A stretch of 64,000 nucleotides of DNA from Terrirubrum flagellatum (GTDB lineage Bacteria > Pseudomonadota > Alphaproteobacteria > Rhizobiales > Beijerinckiaceae). The stretch covers positions 4,577,501 to 4,641,500 of the forward strand of contig NZ_CP091851.1 in assembly GCF_022059845.1 (NCBI RefSeq), written 5' to 3'. The notes under the pieces were generated by a model, which saw only the letters and a program-made list of their open reading frames with translations, did not search any database and was not told the origin of the DNA. Shown one piece after another: positions 9,283 to 17,993 of the stretch. Position numbers and translations under genes: made by a program. Numbering within the stretch: the stretch's first letter is position 1; each line of letters begins with the position of its first letter.

Positions 9283-9525
9283 ATGATCGTCATTCCCCAC
9301 TGGATCGCCCGCGCAGGGGTCGCCATGGCCCTGTCCGGCGTCGCCATCGCCGGCAGCCTCAACACGGCCCGCAGTCTTGCGGCGTGGCGGGATGGACAAA
9401 CGGGCGCCGTCTGGTCGCTTGCGATCGAGCTCCCGCTGATCGGCGACGCGCTCCTTCAATCTCCGTCGCGGCCGCCGGGCGCTCCTCGCGCGGCCGCCGG
9501 GCCGGCGGGGCGGAACATCGCCTGA
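9283..9525 (+). CDS. Small membrane-anchored hypothetical protein
   Basis: 80 residues beginning with one hydrophobic helix (about 10-28, IARAGVAMALSGVAIAG) and ending in a Pro/Ala/Gly/Arg-rich tail. AGGAAGAG lies about ten bases before the ATG. It follows the AHSA1 gene by 84 bp on the same strand and could be the third gene of that operon. No family is recognised, and the low-complexity tail leaves open that it is not translated. Confidence 0.4.
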   Translation: MIVIPHWIARAGVAMALSGVAIAGSLNTARSLAAWRDGQTGAVWSLAIELPLIGDALLQSPSRPPGAPRAAAGPAGRNIA

Positions 9526-9741
9526 CGGTCCGCCGCCGCCCGGGCCGCGCCCCGCCGCCTTTCCAGATTCACGACCTTATTCCTCGCAACTGTCCTAAAA
9601 TCCAAACGAAACGTCCGCCATATCGGATTTCCCTTGACCCTCCCGGGTTGCGCTGCCATGAGACGCGCTGCTTTCAGCCGGCTGGGCGGGCGGACCCTCC
9701 CGCGCTCCTCGCCGGCTTTCCGTTGCATGGAGCGCCTGCAA

Positions 9742-10950
9742 GTGAGCCGTCAGGATTATCTTTTCACCAGCGAATCCGTTTCCGAAGGCCATCCCGACAA
9801 AGTCTGCGATCGCATCTCCGACGAGGTGGTCGATCTGTTTTTCAAGGAGGCGGCGAAATCAGGCATGGACGCAGCCCAGGTGCGCGTCGCCTGCGAAACG
9901 CTCGCCACCACCAATCGCGTCGTCATCGCCGGCGAAGTCCGCACTTCGCTCGATGAGAAGACGATGAAGAGCAAGGTGAAGTCCGCCGCGCGCAAGGCGA
10001 TCAAGTCGATCGGCTACGAGCAGGATGGCTTCCACTGGAAGAAGGCGAAGATCGACGTGCTGCTGCATCCGCAGTCGGTCGACATCGCGCAGGGCGTCGA
10101 CGCCGCCGGCAACAAGGATGAAGGCGCGGGCGATCAGGGCATCATGTTCGGCTACGCCTGCCGCGAGACGCCGGAGCTCATGCCGGCGCCGATCTATTAC
10201 GCCCACAAGATTCTCGAAGTGCTCACCGACTATCGCAAGAAGAGCGAGCGCGGCTGCGAGAAGCTCGGCCCTGACGCCAAGAGCCAGGTCACCGTGAAAT
10301 ATGTCGGCGGCAAGCCGGTCGGCGTCACGCAGATCGTGCTGTCGACGCAGCATGTCGATGCGTCGCTGTCGTCGAGCGACGTGCGCAAGATCGTCGAGCC
10401 GATCATCCGCGAGACGTTGCCCGATGGCTGGATCAATTCGGAGACCGTGTGGCACGTCAATCCGACCGGCAAGTTCGTCATCGGCGGACCCGACGGCGAC
10501 GCCGGCCTCACCGGCCGCAAGATCATCGTCGACACCTATGGCGGCGCGGCGCCCCATGGCGGCGGCGCGTTCTCCGGCAAGGACCCGACCAAGGTCGATC
10601 GTTCGGCGGCTTACGCCGCGCGCTATCTCGCGAAGAACGTCGTCGCGGCGAAGCTCGCGGACCGTTGCACCATCCAGCTCTCCTACGCGATCGGCGTGTC
10701 GGAGCCTTTGTCGATCTATGTCGATCTGCATGGCACCGGAAAGGTCGACGAGGCGAAGCTTGAGAAGGCGCTGCGCGAAGTGATGAAGCTGACGCCGCGC
10801 GGCATCCGCGAACATCTCCAGCTCAACAAGCCGATCTATGCGAAGTCGGCGGCCTACGGCCATTTCGGCCGCAAGGCGGCGCGCGACGGCTCCTTCTCCT
10901 GGGAGAAGACCGATCTCGCTCCGGCGATCAAGCAGGCCGTCGCGGCGTAG
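9742..10950 (+). CDS. metK: S-adenosylmethionine synthetase
   Basis: 402 residues. Family signatures are [12 protein letters not shown] (residues 13-24), [12 protein letters not shown] and [16 protein letters not shown]. It makes SAM from methionine and ATP and so supplies the miaB, trmB and methyltransferase genes around it. GTG 9742 gives the usual N-terminus [16 protein letters not shown] 9727 in the same frame would add five residues. The 200-bp leader is GC-rich, and I could not recognise a SAM riboswitch in it. The stop codon is the left edge of a dispersed two-hairpin repeat. Confidence 0.95.
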   Translation: MSRQDYLFTSESVSEGHPDKVCDRISDEVVDLFFKEAAKSGMDAAQVRVACETLATTNRVVIAGEVRTSLDEKTMKSKVKSAARKAIKSIGYEQDGFHWKKAKIDVLLHPQSVDIAQGVDAAGNKDEGAGDQGIMFGYACRETPELMPAPIYYAHKILEVLTDYRKKSERGCEKLGPDAKSQVTVKYVGGKPVGVTQIVLSTQHVDASLSSSDVRKIVEPIIRETLPDGWINSETVWHVNPTGKFVIGGPDGDAGLTGRKIIVDTYGGAAPHGGGAFSGKDPTKVDRSAAYAARYLAKNVVAAKLADRCTIQLSYAIGVSEPLSIYVDLHGTGKVDEAKLEKALREVMKLTPRGIREHLQLNKPIYAKSAAYGHFGRKAARDGSFSWEKTDLAPAIKQAVAA

Positions 10951-11063
10951 AGCGGGATGCGAAAAAGTGGGAACCGGTTTTTCGCGCCAATCCCGTTCTA
11001 CATTTTTGGAATCGATCACGTTCCCGCACTTTGATTGTTTCAATCAAAGTGCGGCGTGATCTA
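10949..11063 (+). repeat. RIME-like two-hairpin intergenic repeat, copy 1
   Basis: One of six copies in this window (others at 31427, 32415, 36438, 47900 and 62382). Layout: hairpin A, here AGCGGGAT ... ATCCCGTTCT enclosing GCGAAAAA ... TTTTTCGC; a linker TTTTTGGAATC; and hairpin B, GCACTTTGATT ... AATCAAAGTGC inside GATCACG ... CGTGATC. In this copy both stems differ from the other copies by paired changes that keep base pairing. It starts on the metK stop codon. The resemblance to rhizobial RIME elements is from memory. Confidence 0.85.
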
Positions 11064-11090
11064 AGCGACATCACCCTCATGTTGAATTAA

Positions 11091-11118
11091 GAGGGGCCGC
11101 AAGGCCCCTCTTGCTTTT
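11091..11118 (+). terminator. Rho-independent terminator after metK
   Basis: GAGGGGCC-GCAA-GGCCCCTC (11091-11110), a perfect 8-bp stem, is followed by TTGCTTTT. It lies between metK with its repeat and the trmB start seven bases later. It probably ends metK transcription; since it sits so close to trmB it could also attenuate that gene. Confidence 0.75.
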
Positions 11119-11124
11119 GAGACC

Positions 11125-11820
11125 ATGAGCGACGCACGCCGACATGACGACGGCCGCGCCTTTTTCGGCCGGCGCGTCAGCCACAAGCTGCGCGGCGGTC
11201 GCGAGGCGACGCTGGCAGCGCTGATGCCGAAACTGCGCGTCGCGCTCGGCGACGGTGCGATCGAGCCTTCATCATTGTTCGACGTCGGCGTGAAAGAGGC
11301 TTGGCTGGAAATCGGCTTCGGCGGCGGCGAACATCTGATCGCGCGCGCGCTGGAAAATCCCGACGTCGGCTTCATCGGCTGCGAAGCCTATATCGATGGC
11401 GTCGCGCGGCTTGTCGGCGAGATCGAGAAGAACGCGCTCGGCAATGTCCGCCTCTACGACGCTGACGCGATCCGGCTGATCGACCGGCTTCCCGACGCGT
11501 CGATCGCGCGCGTCTATCTGCTCTATCCCGATCCCTGGCCGAAGCGCCGGCAGCGCAAGCGCCGCTTTGTGTCAGACGAACGTCTCGCCGCGCTGGCGCG
11601 CATTCTCAAACCGGGCGGCGAATTCCGTTTCGCCACCGACATCGACGATTACGCCGCCTGGACGCTGGCGCGCGCGTTGCGTTCGCCCGATTTCGAATGG
11701 GTGGCGGAGGGGTCGTCGGATTGGCTGACGCCATGGCCGAACTGGGCGAGCACGCGCTATGAAAAGAAGGCGCTGCGCGAAGGGCGCACAGGAAGCTATC
11801 TGACGTTTCGGCGCGTCTGA
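11125..11820 (+). CDS. trmB: tRNA (guanine-N7-)-methyltransferase
   Basis: 231 residues. The SAM-binding motif is EIGFGGGEHLI, and the TrmB signature LLYPDPWPKRRQRKRRFV carries the conserved Asp/Pro-rich and basic tRNA-binding stretch. The end has TRYEKKALREGR. It forms m7G46 in the variable loop of tRNAs. The order metK-trmB is common in Hyphomicrobiales. The 231-residue length is normal. Confidence 0.95.
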   Translation: MSDARRHDDGRAFFGRRVSHKLRGGREATLAALMPKLRVALGDGAIEPSSLFDVGVKEAWLEIGFGGGEHLIARALENPDVGFIGCEAYIDGVARLVGEIEKNALGNVRLYDADAIRLIDRLPDASIARVYLLYPDPWPKRRQRKRRFVSDERLAALARILKPGGEFRFATDIDDYAAWTLARALRSPDFEWVAEGSSDWLTPWPNWASTRYEKKALREGRTGSYLTFRRV

Positions 11821-11875
11821 ATCCCGGCTATCACGCGCACGCGCTTTATGCGCTTGTCATTGATGGGGCGACCGC

Positions 11876-12601
11876 ATGACGCAGCCAGACTCCGACGGCT
11901 GGGCGGAATCAGCGCCGGCATGGCTCGAAGAGATGAGCAAGGACGGTGACTATGCGCGCCGCTTCGTGCTCGACGCGCCGATGCTCGCACGCATTCGCGG
12001 ACAGGGCTTCAAGACCGCGCTCGACGTCGGATGCGGAGAAGGCCGCTTCTGTCGAATGATGCAGGCTGAAGGCCTGCGCACTGCCGGGATCGACCCGACG
12101 GAGGCGCTTCTTGCGGAAGCGCGGCGGCGCGATCCGCAGGGCGACTACCGGCTCGCCCGCGCCGAGACTTTCGCCGCGCCCGACGCATCTTTCGATCTCG
12201 TCGTCAGCTATCTCACGCTGATCGATATTCCCGATCTGGCCCGGGCGATCGAAAGAATGGCGGCGATGCTGCGGCCGGGCGGCGCGCTCCTGATCGCCAA
12301 CCTGACGAGCTTCAACACCGCGGGGCCGCCGGAGGGCTGGACAAAAGACGCCGACGGAAAAGAGCGGTTCTACATCGATCATTATCTCGAAGAGCGCGTC
12401 TTCTGGGCTGCGTGGCGCGGCGTGCGGATCCGCAACTGGCATCGTCCGTTGAGCGCTTACATGACGCTGCTTCTTCAGCAGGGGCTGGAGCTCAGGCATT
12501 TCGCCGAGCCGGCTCCGTCAGACGGCGATCCCAGGCGCGCGGATCGCTATCGCCGCGTTCCCTATTTTCACATCATGGAGTGGCGCAAACCTGCAGCCTG
12601 A
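11876..12601 (+). CDS. Class I SAM-dependent methyltransferase
   Basis: 241 residues with motif I ALDVGCGEGRFCRMM, motif II GIDPTEALLAEAR, motif IV FDLVVSYLTLIDIPDLARAI and post-motif RPGGALLIANLT: a Methyltransf_11/25-type Rossmann domain. The substrate cannot be told; the domain order resembles small-molecule or quinone-type enzymes. It lies 55 bp after trmB on the same strand and faces a DUF2336 gene. Confidence 0.8.
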   Translation: MTQPDSDGWAESAPAWLEEMSKDGDYARRFVLDAPMLARIRGQGFKTALDVGCGEGRFCRMMQAEGLRTAGIDPTEALLAEARRRDPQGDYRLARAETFAAPDASFDLVVSYLTLIDIPDLARAIERMAAMLRPGGALLIANLTSFNTAGPPEGWTKDADGKERFYIDHYLEERVFWAAWRGVRIRNWHRPLSAYMTLLLQQGLELRHFAEPAPSDGDPRRADRYRRVPYFHIMEWRKPAA

Positions 12602-12618
12602 CCGGCGCAGGCAAACGC

Positions 12619-13734
12619 TTACGCCGGCGTCTGCGTGCCGCCGCGCTCGCGTTCGGCCAGGAACTGCACGATGCGGTGCGCCGTCTTCTGCGACAGCTTC
12701 TCGTAGGAATCGCGCATCTGCTCGGCTGATTTCACCACGGGATGGTGAGCGAAGCCGATGCGCGACATCACCTTCACCGTGCCCCAGTCGAAATTCAGCG
12801 CCTTGCACAGCACAAGGAAACGATCGGTGTCGGCGCCGTCGAACACCGCCTCGATCGTCTTGAGAGACACCCGGGTCAGGCCCGACACCGCGCACACCAT
12901 CTCCTCGAACTTCTTGTGCTCGGCATAGAGCCGGACATGATTCTCGTTGAGCGAACGGTCGTGCAGGAACGGCGCGACGGCGGCGATCGCCGCATCATAG
13001 GAACGGCGCGCGGTGGCGGCGCCGGCGAGATCATGGGCGCGTCCGATATGGCCATCCACCGCCGCGCTGACGGTCTTGGAATCGACATCGCGCAGGAGCT
13101 GCTGCAGGCGCGCCTTGGCGGCGGCGCCGGCGATATCGATGAGATTGTGAACCTGATTGAGCGGCAGATCCTTGCGCTCGGCAAGGAGGCGCTGCAGCAC
13201 CTCGTCGCCATCGGCGCGCTGCACGAGGCGGGTGAAGCCGTTCGTGGAAATGCGCGCCGTGGTGTTGGCGGCGACGCGACGCAGAACCGGCTGGCCGCCG
13301 CGCTCGACCAGGGCGTCGGTGACCTTGACGCCGATATTCGGCCGCGAGGCGACAATCTGGCGGTGATCATCGCCGCGCGTCATGGCGATGGAAAGGAGAT
13401 CGTCTTCCGACAGCATTGAGCCGCGTTCGATGAGCGGCCGCGCCACCTCGACCTCGTCATGGACGAGCTGGCGAACCAGTCGCGGCGGCCCGCGGTCGGC
13501 GTCGGCGAGTTTGCGCGACAGGTCGAAGCGCACGCGCCGCGTGATCTCGCTGGCGAGGCGGACGAGGACCTCGTCGAACAGATCAAGCGCTTCGCTCTGG
13601 ATGTCGCGCGACTGGCCGAGATAGAGGTCCGCGATCTGCTCGAGCATGCGCTGCCGGCGGTCCTCGTCGGACGAAGCCGCCAGATCGAGGTCCTTCAGCA
13701 ACGGGCCAATGGCATTCATACGCGAACTTTCCAT
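12619..13734 (-). CDS. DUF2336 protein
   Basis: 371 residues, almost wholly helical, with DUF2336 features: ADLYLGQSRDIQSEALDLFD near the start, LVHDEVEVARPLIERGSMLS, and VASRPNIGVKVTDALVERGG in the middle. The repeated helical pattern resembles HEAT-like scaffolds. Members are common in alphaproteobacteria and their function is unknown. The start ATG 13734 gives MESSRMNAIG; ATG 13719 is also possible. It converges with the methyltransferase, 17 bp between the stops. Confidence 0.8.
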   Translation of the reverse strand: MESSRMNAIGPLLKDLDLAASSDEDRRQRMLEQIADLYLGQSRDIQSEALDLFDEVLVRLASEITRRVRFDLSRKLADADRGPPRLVRQLVHDEVEVARPLIERGSMLSEDDLLSIAMTRGDDHRQIVASRPNIGVKVTDALVERGGQPVLRRVAANTTARISTNGFTRLVQRADGDEVLQRLLAERKDLPLNQVHNLIDIAGAAAKARLQQLLRDVDSKTVSAAVDGHIGRAHDLAGAATARRSYDAAIAAVAPFLHDRSLNENHVRLYAEHKKFEEMVCAVSGLTRVSLKTIEAVFDGADTDRFLVLCKALNFDWGTVKVMSRIGFAHHPVVKSAEQMRDSYEKLSQKTAHRIVQFLAERERGGTQTPA

Positions 13735-13825
13735 CGCCGCCTGACGTAGCAGGGAGTCGTGACCGATCAGTTAGCGCGATCGATTACAGCGCGTTACCGA
13801 TCGTTTCCGGTTGGCGCGACGGCGG

Positions 13826-13854
13826 CTTGCGCCGCCCGGCAGGGGCGCCCATAT
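13826..13854 (+). promoter_or_regulatory. Candidate RpoH (heat-shock) promoter of hsp20
   Basis: CTTGCGC (13826-13832), 14 bp, then GCCCATAT (13847-13854) matches the E. coli sigma-32 pattern CTTGAAA-N13-15-CCCCATNT at most positions. It lies about 75 bp before the hsp20 start. The leader then has a GC-rich hairpin, GCCGGCC ... GGCCGGC at 13862-13881. The gene product, a small heat-shock protein, agrees with the assignment. Confidence 0.5.
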
Positions 13855-13928
13855 TCACAGCGCCGGCCCCGAAAGGCCGGCTGGGACGCCGCAAGGGTCC
13901 CGCCACCGAGGCGCCTGAGGGGCTTCGC

Positions 13929-14357
13929 ATGTCGCGTGTGTTGACTTTGAATTCGCCGTTCCTGCTCGGCTTTGACGCCGTGGAACGGGCGCTCGACAGG
14001 ATGTCGAAAGCCGCCTCAGACGGCTATCCGCCGTACAATATCGAACGGCTCCCCCGGACGGAAACCAATCCTGAACGGTTGCGCATCACGCTGGCCGTTG
14101 CGGGATTTCGCCAGGAGGATCTTGAAGTGACCTTGGAAGAGAACCAGTTGCTCATCCGCGGTCGCCAGCAAGACGACAAGACGCGGGAATATCTGCATCG
14201 CGGCATCGCCGCGCGGCAGTTCCAGCGTTCTTTCCTCCTCGCGGAAGGGATGGAGGTGGCTGGCGCCGATCTGGCGCACGGCTTGCTTTCCATCGATCTG
14301 GCCCGGCCTGAGCCGGAACGCATCGTGCGCAAGATCGACATCATCGCCCGGGACTGA
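13929..14357 (+). CDS. Small heat-shock protein, Hsp20/alpha-crystallin family
   Basis: 142 residues: a short N-terminal arm with NSPFLLGFDAVERALDRM, an alpha-crystallin domain (about 38-125; YNIERLPRTETNPERLRITL, VAGFRQEDLEVTLEENQLLI) and a C-terminal tail. It is an ATP-independent holdase like rhizobial HspA/IbpA. ATG 13929 has GAGGGG upstream and yields the usual class-A N-terminus. It precedes the DUF1150 gene by 33 bp and has a heat-shock-like promoter; I did not find a convincing ROSE thermosensor. Confidence 0.92.
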   Translation: MSRVLTLNSPFLLGFDAVERALDRMSKAASDGYPPYNIERLPRTETNPERLRITLAVAGFRQEDLEVTLEENQLLIRGRQQDDKTREYLHRGIAARQFQRSFLLAEGMEVAGADLAHGLLSIDLARPEPERIVRKIDIIARD

Positions 14358-14390
14358 ACTTTGGCCCCGGTCGGACATTGGAGATTCGCC

Positions 14391-14660
14391 ATGACCCACG
14401 ACAAGAATATTCTCGAACAGACCGACCCGATCACGCCTGAAGCGCTCGCGGAGCTCGGCGGCGGCAAGGTCGCCTACGTCAAGGCGATGACGTCCGACGA
14501 TGTGCAGCGCATTTTCCCGAATGCGCCCGCGATCCAGCCCGGCCTGAAGCTCTTTGCGCTGCTTGCAGCCGACGGCTCGCCGATCATGCTGACGGACTCA
14601 AAGGACACGGCTCTGGCCAACGCCTGGGAGCATGACCTCGCGACGGTGAGCGTGCACTGA
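14391..14660 (+). CDS. DUF1150 protein
   Basis: 89 residues; ALAELGGGKVAYVKAMTSDD, then VQRIFPNAPAIQPGLKLFAL and ADGSPIMLTDSKDTALANAW are the DUF1150 signature. It regularly follows hsp20 in Hyphomicrobiales, so it is likely co-transcribed in heat stress; the role is unknown. ATG 14391 is favoured over the in-frame ATG-like start at 14361, which would abut the hsp20 stop. Confidence 0.85.
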   Translation: MTHDKNILEQTDPITPEALAELGGGKVAYVKAMTSDDVQRIFPNAPAIQPGLKLFALLAADGSPIMLTDSKDTALANAWEHDLATVSVH

Positions 14661-14695
14661 CAGGCTTTCGTCGAGAGCCTTAACGAATTCCAAAG

Positions 14696-14724
14696 AAAAG
14701 CCCGGCCGAAGCGGCCGGGCTTTT
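14696..14724. terminator. Bidirectional terminator between DUF1150 and the RND pump
   Basis: AAAAGCCCGGCC-GAAGC-GGCCGGGCTTTT is a perfect 12-bp stem with A/T runs on both sides. It can end the hsp20-DUF1150 transcript rightward and the efflux operon leftward. Confidence 0.9.
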
Positions 14725-14775
14725 GCTGGACGGAAAGAGTCAGAAACCCGCCCAGCGCTACTTATTGATCGCGCG

Positions 14776-17700
14776 TCATTCCGCGGCGATCTGCGGCAGC
14801 GGCAGATGCATCTGGCCGTCATCGACATCCTCGTTCGCAGCCACCGGCGCGTTGCCCGTCTGCGCCGGTTCGGCCTCCGCAACCTTGTTCAGGCGTTTGC
14901 GGAACGCCATGGCGTAGAGCGCCGGCAGGAACAGGATCGTCAGCAAGGTGGCGATGAAGAGACCGCCCATGATGGTCACCGCCATCGGTCCCCAGAAGGC
15001 CGAGCGCGACAGCGGGATCATCGCGAGAATCGCCGCCATCGCGGTCAGCACGACAGGCCGCGCGCGATGAATCGTCGCTTCGACGATCGCTTCACTGAGC
15101 GTGTGCGCGCCGCCGGCGTAATCCGCCTCGATCTGATCGACGAGAATGATCGAGTTGCGCATGATCATGCCGGCAAGCGCGATCAATCCCAGCAGCGCGA
15201 CGAAGCCGAAGGGCTGATTCGCCAGCGTCAGACCAAGCGCCGCGCCGACGATGCCGAGCGGCGCCGTCATGAAGACGAGCAGCAGCCTGGAGAAGCTCTG
15301 AAGCTGCAGCATCAGCAGCGTCAGCATGACAAGGAACATCAGCGGGAAGAGCGCGAAGATCGACGCGTTCGCCTTGCCTGATTCCTCGACCGCGCCGCCA
15401 ATCTCCAGACGATAGCCCGCCGGCAACGCATTGCGGATGTCAGCGAGCTTCGGCCAGATCTGGTTCGTGACGTCAGGCGGCTGCACGCCGTCGATGACGT
15501 CGGCGCGCACCGTGATCGCCATGTCGCGATTACGCCGCCACAGGATCGGCTCTTCCGCGCCATAGCTCGCCTTGGCGATCTGCGACAGCGGCACCGGCAC
15601 GCCATTGCGCGACAGGATGGTGAGATCGCCGAGACGGTTCAAATCGACGCGCTCGTCTTTCGCGGCGCGCGCGACGACGTCGATCTTCTCCGTGCCGGAA
15701 CGGACCGTCGTGACCGAGAGGCCCGAGATCAGCGTCTGCAGCGCATTGCCAACATCCTGCGGCGCGAGTCCAAGCGCGCGAATGCGATCCTGATCGAGTT
15801 CGAGCTTGATCGAGGGGGCCTGCTCGTTCCAGTCGAGATGCGGATCGCGCGTGTTCTTGTTGGCGCGCATGATCTCGCGCACCTCATAGGCGATGCGGCG
15901 CACCTCCATGGGATCGCGGCCGACGACGCGGAACTGCACGGGGAAGCCAACGGGCGGACCGAAATTGAAGCGGTCGACGCGCACGCGGGCTTCGCTCAGC
16001 GCGCCGTCGCCGATCATCTTCTCGAGTCTCGCCTTGATGCGCTCGCGCGCATCGACATCCTTCGACACGATCACGATCTGCGCGAAGGCTTCGTTGGGAA
16101 GCTGCGGATTGAGGCCGAGCCAGAAGCGCGGGCTGCCCTGACCGATATAGGTCGAATAGGTCGCGATATCGGTCTTCGACGTCTCCAGCATCTTCTCGGC
16201 GGTGCGCGCCGTTTCCAGCGTCGCGCCGATCGACGTGCCTTCCGGCATGCGCATCTCGAAGAAGAGTTCGGGGCGCTCCGACAACGGGAAGAATTGCTGC
16301 TGCACCTTGGTGAAGGCCGCGATCGCGCCGCCGAAGACGCCGATGGTCGCGACGATCACGATGATGCGGTGACGCACGCACCACTCCACCACATGACGCA
16401 GCGCATTGTAGGTGCGCGTCCTGTACATCGCGTCGTGATCATGATGCGCGCCGTTCTTGGCGAAGTTCGGCAGCAGTTTCACGCCGAGATAGGGCGTGAA
16501 CACCACGGCGACGATCCATGACGCGAGCAGCGCGATGCCGACCACCCAGAAGATGCCGCCGGTATATTCGCCGACCGCGGAATTCGCGAAGCCGATCGGC
16601 AGGAAGCCGGCCGCGGTGACGAGCGTGCCCGTCAGCATGGGAAAGGCGGTCGAGGTCCAGGCATAGGAAGCCGCCTTCATGCGGTCCCAGCCCTGCTCCA
16701 TCTTCACCACCATCATCTCGACGGCGATGATCGCATCGTCGACGAGAAGACCGAGCGCGATGATGAGCGCGCCGAGCGTGATGCGATGCAGGTCCCAACC
16801 CGACGCATTCATCACCATGAACACCATGGCGAGCACCAGCGGCACCGACATGGCGACGACGATGCCGGTGCGCCATCCGAGCGAGAGGAAGCTCACCGCC
16901 ATCACGATCGCGAGCGCCTCGCCGAACGACCGGATAAACTCCTCGACGGCGTGATCGACCACCTTCGGCTGGTCGGCGATGCGCTCGAACTCGACGCCTT
17001 GCGGCACCGCCTTGATGAACTCGTCGGCCGCCACATCGACGCCCTTGCCGAGATCGATGATGTTGCCGCCACGCTGCATGACGACGCCGACGGCGATGGC
17101 GGGCTTGCCGCGCTGACGCACGAGGAAGCTCGCGGGGTCCTGATAGCCATGCGTGACGGTCGCGATGTCACCGAGCCGGAAGGTGCGGCCGTTCGCCTCG
17201 ATCGGCGTTTCGGACACGGTCGCGACGCCGTCATAGGCCCCCGTGACGCGCAGCGGCACGCGCTGGGCGTCGGTCTCGACGACGCCGGCGGCGACCACCG
17301 CATTCTGCTTCTGCAGCGAGTCGAAGATCTGTTGCACGGAGACGCCAAGCGTCGCGAGCTTGGCGTGACTGAACTCGACGAAGATTTTCTCGTCCTGCGC
17401 GCCATAGATGTTGACCTTGACGACGTTCGGCACGCGCAGGAGCCGCTGCTTGAAGCCTTCGGCCACCTTCTTCAACTGGGCGTAGTCGGCGCCGTCGCCG
17501 CTCAGCATGTAGAGAATGGAGTCGACGTCGCCGAATTCGTCATTGACGTTCGGGCCGATAAGATTGGTCGGCAGGTCTGAGCGGATGTCGGTCAGCTTCT
17601 TCCTGATCTGGTAGAAGAGCTGCGGCATCTCGCCGGAGCGGGTGTAGTCCTTGAACTCCATCTGCATCGCAGTGAAGCCGGGCTTCGTATAGGTCTGCAC

Positions 17701-17946
17701 CTTGTTGAAGAAAGGCAGCTCCTGCAGCTTCTTCTCCATCCGGTCGGACACCTGGTCCTGCATCTCTTGCGCAGTGGCGCCCGGCCAGATGGCCGTGATG
17801 GTCGCGACCTTGATGGTGAAGTTCGGGTCCTCGGCGCGGCCGAGCTTTTGATAGGAGAAGAAGCCGCCGAGCGCGATGGCGATGATGAAGAACAGCACCA
17901 GCGGCTGATGATGGACAGCCCACTCGGAGAGATTGAAGCGGCGCAT
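14776..17946 (-). CDS. RND-family efflux pump inner-membrane subunit
   Basis: 1056 residues of AcrB/HAE type. The first helix is at about 13-31. Two periplasmic porter halves and two membrane bundles follow, with the proton-relay Asp pair in GLLVDDAIIAVEMM and the mirrored NSIILVDQI in the second half. It should form a trimer that expels drugs or organic compounds using the proton gradient. It is the last gene of the order tetR-adaptor-pump on the minus strand. No outer-membrane factor gene is nearby, so it would share a TolC-type channel encoded elsewhere. Confidence 0.93.
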   Translation of the reverse strand: MRRFNLSEWAVHHQPLVLFFIIAIALGGFFSYQKLGRAEDPNFTIKVATITAIWPGATAQEMQDQVSDRMEKKLQELPFFNKVQTYTKPGFTAMQMEFKDYTRSGEMPQLFYQIRKKLTDIRSDLPTNLIGPNVNDEFGDVDSILYMLSGDGADYAQLKKVAEGFKQRLLRVPNVVKVNIYGAQDEKIFVEFSHAKLATLGVSVQQIFDSLQKQNAVVAAGVVETDAQRVPLRVTGAYDGVATVSETPIEANGRTFRLGDIATVTHGYQDPASFLVRQRGKPAIAVGVVMQRGGNIIDLGKGVDVAADEFIKAVPQGVEFERIADQPKVVDHAVEEFIRSFGEALAIVMAVSFLSLGWRTGIVVAMSVPLVLAMVFMVMNASGWDLHRITLGALIIALGLLVDDAIIAVEMMVVKMEQGWDRMKAASYAWTSTAFPMLTGTLVTAAGFLPIGFANSAVGEYTGGIFWVVGIALLASWIVAVVFTPYLGVKLLPNFAKNGAHHDHDAMYRTRTYNALRHVVEWCVRHRIIVIVATIGVFGGAIAAFTKVQQQFFPLSERPELFFEMRMPEGTSIGATLETARTAEKMLETSKTDIATYSTYIGQGSPRFWLGLNPQLPNEAFAQIVIVSKDVDARERIKARLEKMIGDGALSEARVRVDRFNFGPPVGFPVQFRVVGRDPMEVRRIAYEVREIMRANKNTRDPHLDWNEQAPSIKLELDQDRIRALGLAPQDVGNALQTLISGLSVTTVRSGTEKIDVVARAAKDERVDLNRLGDLTILSRNGVPVPLSQIAKASYGAEEPILWRRNRDMAITVRADVIDGVQPPDVTNQIWPKLADIRNALPAGYRLEIGGAVEESGKANASIFALFPLMFLVMLTLLMLQLQSFSRLLLVFMTAPLGIVGAALGLTLANQPFGFVALLGLIALAGMIMRNSIILVDQIEADYAGGAHTLSEAIVEATIHRARPVVLTAMAAILAMIPLSRSAFWGPMAVTIMGGLFIATLLTILFLPALYAMAFRKRLNKVAEAEPAQTGNAPVAANEDVDDGQMHLPLPQIAAE

Positions 17947-17993
17947 GAGGCGCTCCTGGATGTCGGTCTTCAGTGGTTCAGGAAAAGCACGCG

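Noticed and set aside
9530-9741. SAM riboswitch in the metK leader
   Set aside because: No SAM-II, SAM-V or SAM/SAH consensus or pseudoknot could be recognised by eye.
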